In this document: one piece after another, positions 8,439 through 17,599 of the stretch
Numbering within the stretch: position 1 is the first letter of the stretch
Layout of the letters: each line of letters opens with the position of its first letter
Origin: Lachnospiraceae bacterium
GTDB taxonomy: Bacteria; Bacillota; Clostridia; Lachnospirales; Lachnospiraceae
DNA length: 50,562 nt
Direction of reading: 5' to 3'
NCBI GenBank assembly: GCA_024696945.1
Contig: JAILGF010000072.1
Coordinates: 1-50,562 of the forward strand
Notes under the pieces: generated by a model
Told to the model about the DNA's origin: nothing
Database searches by the model: none
Seen by the model: the letters and a program-made list of their open reading frames with translations, nothing else
Position numbers and translations under genes: made by a program

Positions 8439-9119
8439 TTAGGTCCACAGCTTTGATCTTGCTTCTGCGGTAAGGCCGCCGCGCTGATCATAGAACAGGC
8501 CTGTTGAAGCGGTTCCCTTAGTTACATAGAAACGGTCGCTTCCGTCAAAACGGCTGAGCTCGATGTTATTCTTGAAGCCGGCTGCATTGCTCTGAACATA
8601 GTAAACGATATTCAGTCTGCCGAGCTGCTTTAAGGTCTGACCGTTGATGGTATCGGTATTGGGCTTGTTGAAATAAAGCTTTACCGCAAGAGGCTGTGTG
8701 GGATGGAAACCGTTGGAAGCTACCGAACCGTCGAAATATGCACGGGGAAGCCAGCGATATTCGTCATCCTTCAATCTTTCGTTAAAATAGGGATCCCAGC
8801 CGGCCCTTCCTACTCCGCCGCCCTCGGTAAAACCTCTTCCGAAGGGCTCAATGTCGGCGAACAGATATTTCATCATGCTCATTCCTATATCATAATCCGC
8901 AGTAAGGCACATAACAGAATAAACCCAGTATGCGGCGACGCTTCCGGGATCATGTACATCACAAACTGCCTTCAGCTCTTCAAGTGACTCGGGAGCGGGA
9001 TCTGCAAGCTGTATTCTGCGATCCTGCATCCATTCAGGCTTCAAAGTCATATCCTGACTGCCTATAGGCGTTGAAACCGTACCGTTGGCTGAACTCATAA
9101 CTTTGTCAAATAAACCCAT
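8439..9119 (-). CDS. DUF6935-like hypothetical protein, copy 1
   Basis: This 226-residue cytoplasmic protein has no signal peptide or membrane segment. I know no function for it. It starts MGLFDKVMSSANG and contains SLEELKAVC, an alpha-helical middle, FHPTQPLAVKLYFNKP and a beta-rich C-terminal half ending in a dispensable-looking tail. It is a paralogue of the protein at 22802-23437, which shares the G-(L/F)-F-D start, the S-x-x-EL segment, Y-x-P-T-(Q/E)-P and the I-x-L-x-R strand. ATG 9119 has AAAGGAGA and its own near-consensus promoter. My DUF6935 assignment is from memory of the family pattern. Confidence 0.75.
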   Translation of the reverse strand: MGLFDKVMSSANGTVSTPIGSQDMTLKPEWMQDRRIQLADPAPESLEELKAVCDVHDPGSVAAYWVYSVMCLTADYDIGMSMMKYLFADIEPFGRGFTEGGGVGRAGWDPYFNERLKDDEYRWLPRAYFDGSVASNGFHPTQPLAVKLYFNKPNTDTINGQTLKQLGRLNIVYYVQSNAAGFKNNIELSRFDGSDRFYVTKGTASTGLFYDQRGGLTAEARSKLWT

Positions 9120-9187
9120 TTTTCTCTTCTCCTTTCATAAAACAAAACATTGACCCGGGTAGTTTTTGGAACTTTTGCCCTATATAC

Positions 9188-9216
9188 ATTATATGAAAAA
9201 AGAGCTTGTTTTGCAA
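9188..9216 (-). promoter_or_regulatory. Promoter of DUF6935-like gene 1
   Basis: Minus-strand TTGCAA (9211-9216), 17-bp spacer, TATAAT (9188-9193). Confidence 0.7.
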
Positions 9217-9232
9217 TAGGATAAGAAAATAT

Positions 9233-9261
9233 TTGTCAAACCGTTTCTTTTATGATATAGT
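9233..9261 (+). promoter_or_regulatory. Promoter of the esterase-yaaT gene run
   Basis: TTGTCA (9233-9238), 17-bp spacer, TATAGT (9256-9261), about 33 bases before the esterase start. Confidence 0.65.
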
Positions 9262-9294
9262 AAAGTCAGAGTAGTATGTTTAAAGGTGGTGCTT

Positions 9295-10362
9295 ATGAGA
9301 ATCGGGATTACTGACAGTTCTGTTAAATATATAGGAAGAAGCGTATTGTTTAACGATACTCTTTTATTATCCCTTTCAGGTTCGGGTATTGAATTCGAAT
9401 ATACCGGAAAGGGGCTTACGGTAACCTTTATTGGCGGCGAAGCAGCCCGGACTCCGGATAACGAAGAAAACTATGCCCGGATAGGTATTTATGAAAACGG
9501 CATAAGAACAAGGGACTTCGCCTTAAACACAGGTGAGATGTCTGTAAGGATTGCCGAAAGCTCTGAGACGAAAACTTCTGTTATAAGGATTATCAAGCTT
9601 TCGGAATGTGCGATGTCTATCATGGGGGTCAGACCCCTCGAAATATCAGACGGAGAATCCGTTAAGCCCACCTCGGCGAAAGAATTAAAAGTGGAATTTA
9701 TCGGAGATTCCATAACCTGTGGGTATGGGGTGGATGATCCGAATCCGCTGCATGATTTTAAAACCTCTACCGAGGACGTTACCAAGGGATTTGCTTATAA
9801 GACCGCTTCAGATCTCGATATAGACTACAGCATGTTCTCCATAAGCGGCTACGGCATTATTTCCGGTTATACCGATAATCCCGAAATCCGACATGACGAG
9901 CAGCTGATACCTACGTTTTACAGATCGATGGGACTCAGCTATGACCGAATGGAAGGCATTCCTGCCACACAGGATATTCCGTGGGACTTTTCAAAATATG
10001 TACCGGACCTTGTTGTGCTTAATCTCGGAACCAATGATGACAGCTACTGCGGTGACGATAAAGAGAGGCAGGCGGAATTCGCCCTGCTTTACATTGATTT
10101 TTTAAAAACGATTCGCAGATTAAATGAAAAAGCGTATATCGTATGTGCATTTGGTCTTATGGGAACCAGGCTGTTTACTGTCATATGCTCTGCGGTTGAT
10201 AATTATATAGAAGAAACCGGAGATACACGTATTTCCACGGTCCGTCTTCCTGAACAGGATGCATCCGTCGGCTACGGGGCCAATTACCATCCGCTCGAAT
10301 CGGAACACAGGAAGGCTGCGGATACTCTGGTACCGGTACTTAAAGAGCTGTTCAATCTATAA
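9295..10362 (+). CDS. SGNH/GDSL esterase, carbohydrate esterase family 2-like
   Basis: The 355-residue protein has an N-terminal beta-sandwich (about 1-130) and a C-terminal SGNH hydrolase domain. Block I carries the nucleophile Ser (EFIGDSITCGYG), then a G in the GYG segment, Asn in block III (NLGTNDDS) and His in block V (GANYHPL). This architecture is that of CE2 acetyl-xylan/acetyl-mannan esterases. No signal peptide is present, so it probably deacetylates imported oligosaccharides. I use ATG 9295 rather than GTG 9286 because AAAGGTGG lies just upstream of it. A GGGGTCAGACCCC palindrome at 9625-9637 is read in frame inside the linker (GVRPL). Confidence 0.85.
   Translation: MRIGITDSSVKYIGRSVLFNDTLLLSLSGSGIEFEYTGKGLTVTFIGGEAARTPDNEENYARIGIYENGIRTRDFALNTGEMSVRIAESSETKTSVIRIIKLSECAMSIMGVRPLEISDGESVKPTSAKELKVEFIGDSITCGYGVDDPNPLHDFKTSTEDVTKGFAYKTASDLDIDYSMFSISGYGIISGYTDNPEIRHDEQLIPTFYRSMGLSYDRMEGIPATQDIPWDFSKYVPDLVVLNLGTNDDSYCGDDKERQAEFALLYIDFLKTIRRLNEKAYIVCAFGLMGTRLFTVICSAVDNYIEETGDTRISTVRLPEQDASVGYGANYHPLESEHRKAADTLVPVLKELFNL
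9625..9637. repeat. GGGGTCAGACCCC palindrome inside the esterase gene
   Basis: A perfect copy of the repeat seen at 2481-2493 and 5456-5468, here within coding sequence between the beta-sandwich and the SGNH domain. Confidence 0.8.
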
Positions 10363-10376
10363 GCTGGGTTAATACA

Positions 10377-10958
10377 ATGGGAAAGATTTATTGTTTATTG
10401 GGAAAGAGTGCTTCCGGGAAGGACAGCATATATAAAAATATACTTGGTAAAACGGGCGATCGGTTCAGAACCATTGTTCCTTATACCACACGTCCCATAA
10501 GGAGCGGAGAAAGAGAAGGTGTGGAATACCATTTTGTTTCCGTTCCGGAATTTAAGCAGATGGAGCAGGACGGCAAGGTGATAGAATATCGCTGCTACCA
10601 TACTGTGTATGGGGATTGGTACTATTTTACGGCTAATGACGGTCAGATAGACCTTTCAAGAGCTGACTATCTTCTGATAATGACGCCGGAAGGATGCGCT
10701 TCCTTAAAGAAGACCTTTGGAAATGACGAAGTTTTGCCGATATATATAGAAGTAGAATCCGGTCTTAGGCTGCAAAGGGCAGTGGAGCGCGAGCGCCGTC
10801 AGGAGCATCCTAAGTATGCCGAGCTTTGCAGGAGATTCCTTGCCGACGAAAAGGATTTTGCGGAAGAAAACCTCAATGCCATCGGTATTGAGAAGCGTTA
10901 CGAAAACATAGATATTGACACCTGTACGGAAGAGATACTAAAGGACATAGGTGAGTGA
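10377..10958 (+). CDS. Guanylate kinase family protein
   Basis: The 193-residue protein carries guanylate kinase hallmarks: a P-loop (GKSASGKDS, variant of GPSGAGKST), the GMP-binding segment PYTTRPIRSGEREGVEYHFVS, and a lid-like arginine-rich region (RAVERERRQE). It would phosphorylate GMP to GDP. The P-loop differs enough from housekeeping Gmk that this may be a second, specialised copy. In related Firmicutes a gmk-like gene often sits just ahead of yaaR-holB-yaaT, as here. The gap to the esterase is only 14 bases, so co-transcription is likely. The ribosome binding site is weak. Confidence 0.82.
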   Translation: MGKIYCLLGKSASGKDSIYKNILGKTGDRFRTIVPYTTRPIRSGEREGVEYHFVSVPEFKQMEQDGKVIEYRCYHTVYGDWYYFTANDGQIDLSRADYLLIMTPEGCASLKKTFGNDEVLPIYIEVESGLRLQRAVERERRQEHPKYAELCRRFLADEKDFAEENLNAIGIEKRYENIDIDTCTEEILKDIGE

Positions 10959-11005
10959 CAACTTGACCAAATGGACCTATGTTTCAGAGTCAGAGGGGGG
11001 CAGAT

Positions 11006-11446
11006 ATGGATATAAAGATCAATCAGGCTCAGCCCATAAATCAGATAGATCAGACCAAGGCACCCGCCCAGACGGACGGGAACTTCAAGTTTACGCTTAT
11101 AAGCAGTATCGGAGAAGCCGCCCTGGCTGAAAAGCTTTCCGGTCTGTTGGAGGAAATAACCGGACAGGGTGAAAAGATAAAAAAACGTCGTGACATAACC
11201 GACATGAGAAAATACAGAAGCTTGATAAAAGACTTTATGAACGAGATAGTTAATCGTTCCCACAAGTTCTCCAGGGAGAATTTCCTGGACAGAAGGGGAA
11301 GGCACCGTGTATACGGAATGATAAGGCTTGTGGATGAAAAGCTGGACGCTCTTGCAGAAGAGCTTATCAAGGATGAACAGGATTCTCTGCTCATAATGAG
11401 CAGTATTGATGAAATAAGGGGATTGCTTTTGGATATCCTGACTTAA
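11006..11446 (+). CDS. yaaR: YaaR family protein (DUF327)
   Basis: A 146-residue soluble helical protein matching the DUF327/YaaR family ([40 protein letters not shown] is its most typical region). Its function is unknown. Its place directly before holB and yaaT is the conserved Firmicute order and supports the call. I choose ATG 11006 (MDIKIN) over the upstream start at 10979 because GAGGGGGG lies about seven bases before it. Confidence 0.88.
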   Translation: MDIKINQAQPINQIDQTKAPAQTDGNFKFTLISSIGEAALAEKLSGLLEEITGQGEKIKKRRDITDMRKYRSLIKDFMNEIVNRSHKFSRENFLDRRGRHRVYGMIRLVDEKLDALAEELIKDEQDSLLIMSSIDEIRGLLLDILT

Positions 11447-11468
11447 AACTTGGGGGAGGTGTGGTAAC

Positions 11469-12461
11469 ATGTTGGATTTCAACGGTATTCTGGGGTTAAA
11501 GAGTATAAAGGAGCATTTGCGGAAGGCCGTATCCGAAAACCGACCGAATCATGCATATATTTTCTGCGGGGAAGAGGGAACCGGACGTAAGTCTGTTGCC
11601 GAATGTTTTGCTGCGGCTTTGTGCTGTGAGGCAGAAGATCCGGTGCAAAAGCCGTGCGGTAAATGTATGGCCTGTATGCAGTCAGCTTCAAAAACACATC
11701 CTGATATAGTCCGTGTTACTCACGAAAAAACAAGGATCGGTGTGGATGATATCAGAAACAGCGTATTAAACGATATTTCCATCAAGCCCTTCAGCAGCAA
11801 TTTTAAGATATACATCATAGATGAAGCCGAGAGGATGACCGAACAGGCTCAGAACGCATTGCTTAAAACACTGGAAGAGCCGCCCCAGTATGCGGTTATT
11901 ATCCTTATCACGACCAATACGGGAGTATTCCTACAGACAATTCTTTCAAGGTGTGTTACCTTAAACTTTAAGCCACTGGAGACAAAGCTTATTTCGGACT
12001 ATCTTATGAAAACCGAGAAGCTTCCGGACTATTTTGCTAAGCTCTGCGCAGCATTTTCCGGAGGAAGCCTCGGACAGGCTCTTAAATTTGCAAAGAATGA
12101 GGACTTTGAGCAGATCAAAAACGAAAGCCTTGCTTTTTTGAGGGACGTTGACAGTGTTTCAACCGACACGGTATTTGATATGGTTGCATCCCTTGGAACA
12201 AAAAAGGCTGAAATAAACGTTTATCTTGATCTTTTCCATCTTTGGTTCAGGGACGTTCTTATGTTTAAAGCCACTCAGGATGCAAACCGTCTTGTGTTTT
12301 TGGATGAGATGATGATCATTAAAAGGCAGGCATCTAAATACGGTTTTGAAGCTTTGGGCAATATTCTTGACAGCTTCTACACAGTTCGAGACCGCCTGAA
12401 TGCAAACGTAAATTTCGATACAGCCATAGAGCTTCTCCTTCTAAGGATGAGAGAACATTAA
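11469..12461 (+). CDS. holB: DNA polymerase III delta' subunit
   Basis: This is a 330-residue clamp-loader subunit. The AAA+ fold is visible: a degenerate Walker A (GEEGTGRKS, Arg replacing the Lys, as expected for a non-hydrolysing delta'), a zinc knuckle (CGKCMACMQ), Walker B-like IYIIDEAERM, and the LLKTLEEPP and SRC sensor segments. Delta' works with tau/gamma and delta to load the sliding clamp. ATG 11469 has GGGGGAGG. It is flanked by yaaR and yaaT in the conserved operon. Confidence 0.95.
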   Translation: MLDFNGILGLKSIKEHLRKAVSENRPNHAYIFCGEEGTGRKSVAECFAAALCCEAEDPVQKPCGKCMACMQSASKTHPDIVRVTHEKTRIGVDDIRNSVLNDISIKPFSSNFKIYIIDEAERMTEQAQNALLKTLEEPPQYAVIILITTNTGVFLQTILSRCVTLNFKPLETKLISDYLMKTEKLPDYFAKLCAAFSGGSLGQALKFAKNEDFEQIKNESLAFLRDVDSVSTDTVFDMVASLGTKKAEINVYLDLFHLWFRDVLMFKATQDANRLVFLDEMMIIKRQASKYGFEALGNILDSFYTVRDRLNANVNFDTAIELLLLRMREH

Positions 12462-12478
12462 AAATAGAGAGGACTAAA

Positions 12479-13393
12479 ATGATTACAGTTATAGGTGTAA
12501 GATTCAGAAGAGTAGGAAAGATCTATTATTTCGATCCCATAGGTCTGGATTTTGAAAAAGGGGATAATGTTATAGTAGAAACGGCCAGAGGTGTGGAATT
12601 CGGCACGGTGGTTCTTTCTCCCCGTGAGGTAGAGGATTCCTGTGTGGTACAGCCGTTAAAACCGGTTATCCGTAAGGCGACAGACAAGGACAAGGAAAAA
12701 AACGATGCCAACAGGGAGAAGGAAAAGGAAGCCTTCAATATCTGTCTTGAAAAGATAGCAAACAGGGGCCTTGATATGAAGCTTATCGAATGTGAATATA
12801 CCTTCGATAATAACAAGGTGCTTTTCTACTTTACAGCAGACGGGAGAATAGACTTTAGAGAGCTTGTAAAAGATCTGGCAGCGGTATTCAAAACCCGTAT
12901 CGAGCTTCGCCAGATAGGTGTAAGGGATGAAACAAAGGCCTTGGGAGGTCTGGGTATCTGCGGAAGGCCGCTGTGCTGCGCTACGTATCTATCGGATTTC
13001 TGTCCCGTATCCATAAAGATGGCAAAGGAGCAGAACCTTTCATTAAATCCCACCAAGATTTCAGGCACATGTGGAAGACTTATGTGCTGCCTTAACAATG
13101 AAGAGGAAGCATACGAGTATCTTAACAGCCAGCTTCCCAATCCGGGAGACAAGGTAACCACAAAGGACGGACTTCAGGGTGAAGTACACAGCGTCAATGT
13201 GCTGAAACAGATAGTAAAGGTTATCATTTCCGATTCCAACGGTGACCGTGAGGCTAAGGACTATCCTGCTTCGGACCTTCTGTTTAAGGCCCGCAAGCAT
13301 CATGAAAAGACAGCCTCTCCCGATGAAATGAAAGAACTTAGGGAGCTTGAAGCCTTAGAGAGAAAAGAAGCAAAGAGCCATCTGGATGATTGA
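12479..13393 (+). CDS. ricT: PSP1 domain regulatory protein RicT/YaaT
   Basis: This 304-residue protein has the PSP1 domain (VIGVRFRRVGKIYYFDP, VETARGVEFG). It also has the conserved cysteines GICGRPLCC, FCP and GTCGRLMCCL, which in B. subtilis RicT bind Fe-S clusters. RicT forms the Y-complex with RicA and RicF and affects RNase Y processing, sporulation and competence. The charged C-terminal tail is variable. It lies 17 bases after holB, with GAGAGGA before the ATG. Confidence 0.93.
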   Translation: MITVIGVRFRRVGKIYYFDPIGLDFEKGDNVIVETARGVEFGTVVLSPREVEDSCVVQPLKPVIRKATDKDKEKNDANREKEKEAFNICLEKIANRGLDMKLIECEYTFDNNKVLFYFTADGRIDFRELVKDLAAVFKTRIELRQIGVRDETKALGGLGICGRPLCCATYLSDFCPVSIKMAKEQNLSLNPTKISGTCGRLMCCLNNEEEAYEYLNSQLPNPGDKVTTKDGLQGEVHSVNVLKQIVKVIISDSNGDREAKDYPASDLLFKARKHHEKTASPDEMKELRELEALERKEAKSHLDD

Positions 13394-13412
13394 TTATTTT
13401 GAGGCCGTATAA

Positions 13413-14570
13413 ATGAATTTAAAGAAAAGACTTCTTGTTACGTTTATTTTGCTGCTTATCCTGCCTCTGTTTATGTTTTTTGCCATCATTTTTATTTCCA
13501 GGCAGACAATGGGACCGGATACAGCATTTTATGTACCGAAAAGCGAAGGAATGATGCAGGTTACATACCTTCAGGCGGTACTGACCCTTGTGTTGATCAT
13601 AGCACTGACGGACCTGATCCTGGTGGTCTGGCTTTACAGGAGTATCATCAGACCGTTAAACCTGTTAACGATCGCAACAAACAGGATAAAGGACGGCGAC
13701 CTTGATTTCTCTCTTCCTACGGAGAGCGAATCCACCGATGAGCTCGAGCAGCTCTGCGAAGATTTCGAGGAAATGAGGATCCAGCTGAAAAAACAGATAG
13801 ATACCAGACTTCAGTACGAGCAGGATACCATAGAGCTTATAAGCAATATATCACATGATCTGAAGACTCCTCTTACCGCTATTAAGGGTTATACCGAAGG
13901 TATTTTGGACGGAGTTGCAGATACAAAGGAGAAGCAGGAAAAATATCTTAAGACTATTTATACAAAAGCCTCGGATATGACGGTCCTGGTTGATGAGCTT
14001 TCCTTCTTCTCAAAGATCGATACGAATATCGTGCCATACAATTTCAAGGTATTTAACGCAGACGATTTCTTTAATGACTGTGTAGAGGAAATGTCACTTG
14101 ATACTGAGGTTAAAAACGTAACCCTGGATTATATAAGTAAGCTAAAAGATGGACAGCGGATAATCGCAGACCTAGAGCAGCTCCGGAGAGTTATGAACAA
14201 CCTGATCGGAAATTCCGTAAAATATATGGACAAGGAAAGCGGATCGATCGTAATACTTGCCGAGGATAATGACGATACGGTAAAGATCAGTGTCCAGGAT
14301 AACGGAAGCGGAATTGATGAGAAGGATATCCCGTTCATTTTTGACAGATTCTATAGAGCGGATGCCTCAAGAAACTCCAAAAAAGGAGGCTCGGGTCTGG
14401 GGCTTGCCATTACAAAGAAGATTATAGAGGACCATAACGGAACGATATCGGCAACAAGCATTCCGGGAAAGGGAACCTGTATTTCTTTTACGCTCCTTAA
14501 GGAAGGATCGAAGAATGCAGCACTTGAGCTCGGAGAAATAATAGATGCCGATTATATCAAGAAACCATAG
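13413..14570 (+). CDS. Two-component sensor histidine kinase (HAMP-HisKA-HATPase)
   Basis: A 385-residue membrane kinase with one transmembrane helix at about 7-29, a short extracytoplasmic loop and a second helix at about 52-75. A HAMP domain follows (RSIIRPLNLL...), then the dimerisation domain with H-box SNISHDLKTPLTAIKGY. The ATPase has N-box NNLIGNSVKYMD, G1 DNGSGID, F-box FDRFYR and G2 GGSGLGLAI. It partners the OmpR-type regulator that starts 14 bases later. The small sensor loop suggests it senses the envelope or a partner protein; the signal cannot be read from sequence. Confidence 0.93.
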   Translation: MNLKKRLLVTFILLLILPLFMFFAIIFISRQTMGPDTAFYVPKSEGMMQVTYLQAVLTLVLIIALTDLILVVWLYRSIIRPLNLLTIATNRIKDGDLDFSLPTESESTDELEQLCEDFEEMRIQLKKQIDTRLQYEQDTIELISNISHDLKTPLTAIKGYTEGILDGVADTKEKQEKYLKTIYTKASDMTVLVDELSFFSKIDTNIVPYNFKVFNADDFFNDCVEEMSLDTEVKNVTLDYISKLKDGQRIIADLEQLRRVMNNLIGNSVKYMDKESGSIVILAEDNDDTVKISVQDNGSGIDEKDIPFIFDRFYRADASRNSKKGGSGLGLAITKKIIEDHNGTISATSIPGKGTCISFTLLKEGSKNAALELGEIIDADYIKKP

Positions 14571-14584
14571 GAGGATTGGAATTA

Positions 14585-15280
14585 ATGGAAAAAGAAAGAA
14601 TTCTCATAATAGAAGACGAAAATGAAATAGCAGAGCTTGAAAAGGACTATCTTGAACTTTCGGAATTTGAAGTTGTCATTGCCAATACCGGTGAAGCCGG
14701 ACTTGAAAAGGCTATAAAAGAAGACTTCAGTCTTATGATACTTGACCTGATGCTCCCCGGTATCGACGGCTTTGAGATCTGTAAAAGCGTAAGAGAGCAT
14801 AAAGATCTTCCTATAATAATCGTTTCCGCAAAAAAGGATGACATTGATAAAATCCGCGGTTTAGGCCTGGGTGCAGACGACTATATGACCAAACCCTTCA
14901 GCCCCAGCGAGCTTGTTGCCCGTGTTAAGGCTCATCTTGCCCGCTACGAAAGACTTGTTGGCAGCGAACGCAAGTCCAACGAGATTATCGAGATTAGAGG
15001 ATTAAGGATAGATAAGACTGCCAGACGTGTATATGTAAACGATGAAGAAAAGCAGTTTACGACAAAGGAATTCGATCTTCTGACCTTCCTTGCCGAGCAT
15101 CCCAACAGGGTATTTTCCAAGGAAGAGCTGTTCAGTGAGATCTGGGATGCCGATCTGATAGGAGATATTGCAACCGTTACGGTACATATCAAGAAGATCC
15201 GTGAAAAGATAGAGATCAGCACCAGCAATCCTCAGTATATCGAAACCATCTGGGGAGCCGGATATCGATTCAAGATATGA
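14585..15280 (+). CDS. OmpR/PhoB-family response regulator
   Basis: A 231-residue regulator with a receiver domain (acidic pair EDE near residue 9, phospho-acceptor Asp in LMILDLMLPG, Lys in MTKPF). It has a C-terminal winged-helix (FTTKEFDLLTFLAEHPNRVFS, TVTVHIKKIREKI, WGAGYRF). It should be phosphorylated by the kinase encoded immediately upstream. I prefer ATG 14585 over TTG 14576 because AGGAGG (14569-14574) ends 10 bases before the ATG and only one before the TTG. Confidence 0.95.
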   Translation: MEKERILIIEDENEIAELEKDYLELSEFEVVIANTGEAGLEKAIKEDFSLMILDLMLPGIDGFEICKSVREHKDLPIIIVSAKKDDIDKIRGLGLGADDYMTKPFSPSELVARVKAHLARYERLVGSERKSNEIIEIRGLRIDKTARRVYVNDEEKQFTTKEFDLLTFLAEHPNRVFSKEELFSEIWDADLIGDIATVTVHIKKIREKIEISTSNPQYIETIWGAGYRFKI

Positions 15281-15295
15281 TAAAAGGAGAATGAC

Positions 15296-16153
15296 ATGCC
15301 GACAAGAGTTGAAGAAATATGTAAACAGATACACATCTTGTTTGCAAAAGGAGAAACCTACCAGAATTCTCCCGACCTTGTAATTCTTTCAAAAACCGAG
15401 CTGTTTGCTCTGCTTCAGGAACTGAACGAAGCAATGTACGAGGTCCTTGACCAGTATGAAGCTACCACCCGCGCCAAGGAAAAGGCCATTCTTGAAACAG
15501 AAAGAGAGGCTTCGGAGATAATTGCCAAGGCTAAGGTCGGAGCAGAGGACGTCCAGGCAGTTTCCCTTACCTATGCCGATACCATGATCGATGAGATAAA
15601 CGGACTGATCGAGAATACCAAGCAGTCTATCAGATCGCAGTACCTTGAGTTTCTGGCCGCAATGGATGAAAAACAGGAAAGCCTTAAGGAAAATCGTGAT
15701 CAGTTAAAGGAACAGCTTCAGGAGCTTCGTGACAGCGATACATATACACAGCTTCTGGATGATATAAGGAACGGCAGAACCCATACTGTGGAAGAGGCAA
15801 AAAGTGCCGATAATGATAAAAAGGATTCCAAGAAGGATTCCTCCGACGAGTTCCCGCCGGCTCCTAAGGCTCCGGAGCCTGTGATCCGTGTGAACCGTCC
15901 GGGAGAAAACCCCGGAGTAACCTTTACCACCAGACGAAGCCACAATAAAAAGAACAAGCAGATAAACGTAGGGCAATCAGGTTCAAAGCCTGTCATTCAG
16001 GATCAGGAACCCGTGGAAGGTCAGGTTTTCTCCGCTGAGGATTTTGATCTTGACGGTGAGTATGAGCAGTTTAAACAGGAGCAGGAAGCCGCAAAGAATA
16101 AGAATAATCCGAAAAAGGGAAGCTTTAAGCTTTTCGGAAAGAAGAAAAAATAA
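15296..16153 (+). CDS. Coiled-coil protein of unknown function, co-transcribed with a two-component system
   Basis: A 285-residue soluble protein. Residues about 45-165 are a long charged coiled coil with DivIVA-like character (EREASEIIAKAKVGAEDV). A Pro-rich, disordered segment follows (PPAPKAPEPV), and the tail is very basic (GSFKLFGKKKK) and might touch membrane or nucleic acid. I do not recognise a named family. AAAGGAG before ATG 15296 and a 15-base gap from the response regulator suggest one operon. Co-location with ricT and the kinase hints at a cell-envelope or division role, but this is only inference. Confidence 0.8.
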   Translation: MPTRVEEICKQIHILFAKGETYQNSPDLVILSKTELFALLQELNEAMYEVLDQYEATTRAKEKAILETEREASEIIAKAKVGAEDVQAVSLTYADTMIDEINGLIENTKQSIRSQYLEFLAAMDEKQESLKENRDQLKEQLQELRDSDTYTQLLDDIRNGRTHTVEEAKSADNDKKDSKKDSSDEFPPAPKAPEPVIRVNRPGENPGVTFTTRRSHNKKNKQINVGQSGSKPVIQDQEPVEGQVFSAEDFDLDGEYEQFKQEQEAAKNKNNPKKGSFKLFGKKKK

Positions 16154-16154
16154 C

Positions 16155-16183
16155 TTGACAACTGTCTTTTTCTTTGATAGAAT
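16155..16183 (+). promoter_or_regulatory. tRNA-Ser promoter
   Basis: TTGACA (16155-16160), 17-bp spacer, TAGAAT (16178-16183). It starts immediately after the stop of the coiled-coil gene. Confidence 0.85.
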
Positions 16184-16236
16184 AGGCTTTGCGTTGAAAA
16201 ATGAAAAGAGAATACTGAGCTTTTAAGTTCGGACCT

Positions 16237-16324
16237 GGAGAAGTACTCAAGAGGCCGAAGAGGCGCCCCTGCTAAGGGTGTAGGTCGTTTGCGCGGCGCG
16301 AGGGTTCAAATCCCTCCTTCTCCG
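16237..16324 (+). tRNA. tRNA-Ser (anticodon GCT)
   Basis: An 88-nt tRNA with a 7-bp acceptor stem (GGAGAAG/CTTCTCC), discriminator G and an anticodon loop CTGCTAA (GCT at 16271-16273). The long variable arm is typical of serine tRNAs, and the T-arm is GAGGG-TTCAAAT-CCCTC. CCA is not encoded. It reads AGC and AGU codons. Confidence 0.97.
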
Positions 16325-16331
16325 TTAAAAG

Positions 16332-16376
16332 AAAAACAGAAATCCTTGACTAAAAGGGTTTCTGTTTTTTATTTTC
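16332..16376. terminator. Terminator after tRNA-Ser, shared with the convergent kinase gene
   Basis: A 14-bp stem (AAAAACAGAAATCC at 16332-16345 with GGGTTTCTGTTTTT) ends in a T-run. It touches the stop codon of the minus-strand kinase. Confidence 0.9.
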
Positions 16377-17599
16377 TATTCAGGTATTATAATGGTCAGC
16401 CTAAAGCCGTTCTCGGTATCGATATCCATTGAAAAACCTGCTTCTTCAGCTATCTTCCTTAAGGATTTCAGGCCTCCGAGCTCTTTTATAGGGCCGGTTG
16501 GTGGATTACCGTTGTTTGTAAAGGTGAGCATGGTGCTTTCGCCTGATCTTTCAACCGCTGCAAAAACGGTATCCCCTTCGGCATGCCTGAAGGTATTTGT
16601 AAGGCATTCGTGAAGGGCGGAAACGGTAACAGCCTTTGCCGGGTTGTTTTCGGGAAGGACACCGTTTATTTCGATTTTCATACCTATGTCCGAAGCAGCC
16701 TTAAAAATTTCTTCGTATTCGTCCTGCTCTTCTTTTTTCTGTTCAATTCCAAGCAGCTTGAGGTTATTCATCCACAGTTCCTTTATGGTTTCCCTGTCAA
16801 CGTCTCCGGTTCCCAGATACCTTTTAGCAGCTATCAGGATTTCGCCGAGCTCGTCATGGATGTGGATCTTTGCGTTAAGCAGTTCCTTTTCGATAGTGGC
16901 TCTTGTAACATCCCTGTTATAGGCTTTAAGTCTTTCCTGCTGAAGCTCCAAGGATCTGTTTTTCTCAAGCAGCTCCTCGAAGGTCCTGTATTCGGAGGTA
17001 ATGTCAACCATTATCATTTCCTTGAGTTCTCCGCCCTTACCCATGGATCTGTTTGAAAAGGCACAGACCCTGTCCGGCGTTTTGGCAATGACAATATTGT
17101 CGGTATCGGAAATGATGGAACAGCCGGGGCTTATTTCTTTTCGGCGCAGATGCCTCCAAAAGGCAGAAGCATCGTTTATCGTACCGCCGGTTAAGGTTAT
17201 GCTTTCTCGGTTCATGGCTTTGTTTACGAACTGGGGAAGGCCGTTTTCCGTATAGAAGCAGATGCCCTCCTCCATGGCATCGAGTCCCTGTTTGACGGAG
17301 ATAATGGTAAAATTCTCATGCCGGTACCGGTTAACTTTCCTTACAAGGAGGAAGTTGAAGGCGATCATTCCCAGGATATATATAATGACAGCCCAAAAGC
17401 TCATTTTGTATTTTTCCTCAAGGCACAGCTGGAAGAAAATATAGTTAATGGTTACTATGAGGAAAAAGAAAACGCTGAAACCGCGGTACATTCTCTGATA
17501 TACGGTTTCTGCCAGGAGCATCATCGTGATCCAGAGAATAAGGAACTCCGTACATAAAAGTATTGTTCTTGAAAGATCGGGAAGGTCATATAAAAGCAT
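16376..17599 (-). CDS. Sensor histidine kinase, NarL/DesK-like class
   Basis: A 407-residue protein with three or so N-terminal membrane helices (about 10-100), a PAS-like region and a coiled coil. The H-box is KIHIHDELGEILIAAKRY (compare HisKA_3 HDxLG). The HATPase has N-box HECLTNTFRHAEG and a G-rich segment ELGGLKSLRK; the usual second glycine box is weak. Its ATG overlaps the stop of the upstream sensor gene (TAATG at about 17597-17601), so the two are translationally coupled. The NarL-type regulator at 22045-22668 is the best candidate partner in the window. Confidence 0.85.
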   Translation of the reverse strand: MLLYDLPDLSRTILLCTEFLILWITMMLLAETVYQRMYRGFSVFFFLIVTINYIFFQLCLEEKYKMSFWAVIIYILGMIAFNFLLVRKVNRYRHENFTIISVKQGLDAMEEGICFYTENGLPQFVNKAMNRESITLTGGTINDASAFWRHLRRKEISPGCSIISDTDNIVIAKTPDRVCAFSNRSMGKGGELKEMIMVDITSEYRTFEELLEKNRSLELQQERLKAYNRDVTRATIEKELLNAKIHIHDELGEILIAAKRYLGTGDVDRETIKELWMNNLKLLGIEQKKEEQDEYEEIFKAASDIGMKIEINGVLPENNPAKAVTVSALHECLTNTFRHAEGDTVFAAVERSGESTMLTFTNNGNPPTGPIKELGGLKSLRKIAEEAGFSMDIDTENGFRLTIIIPE

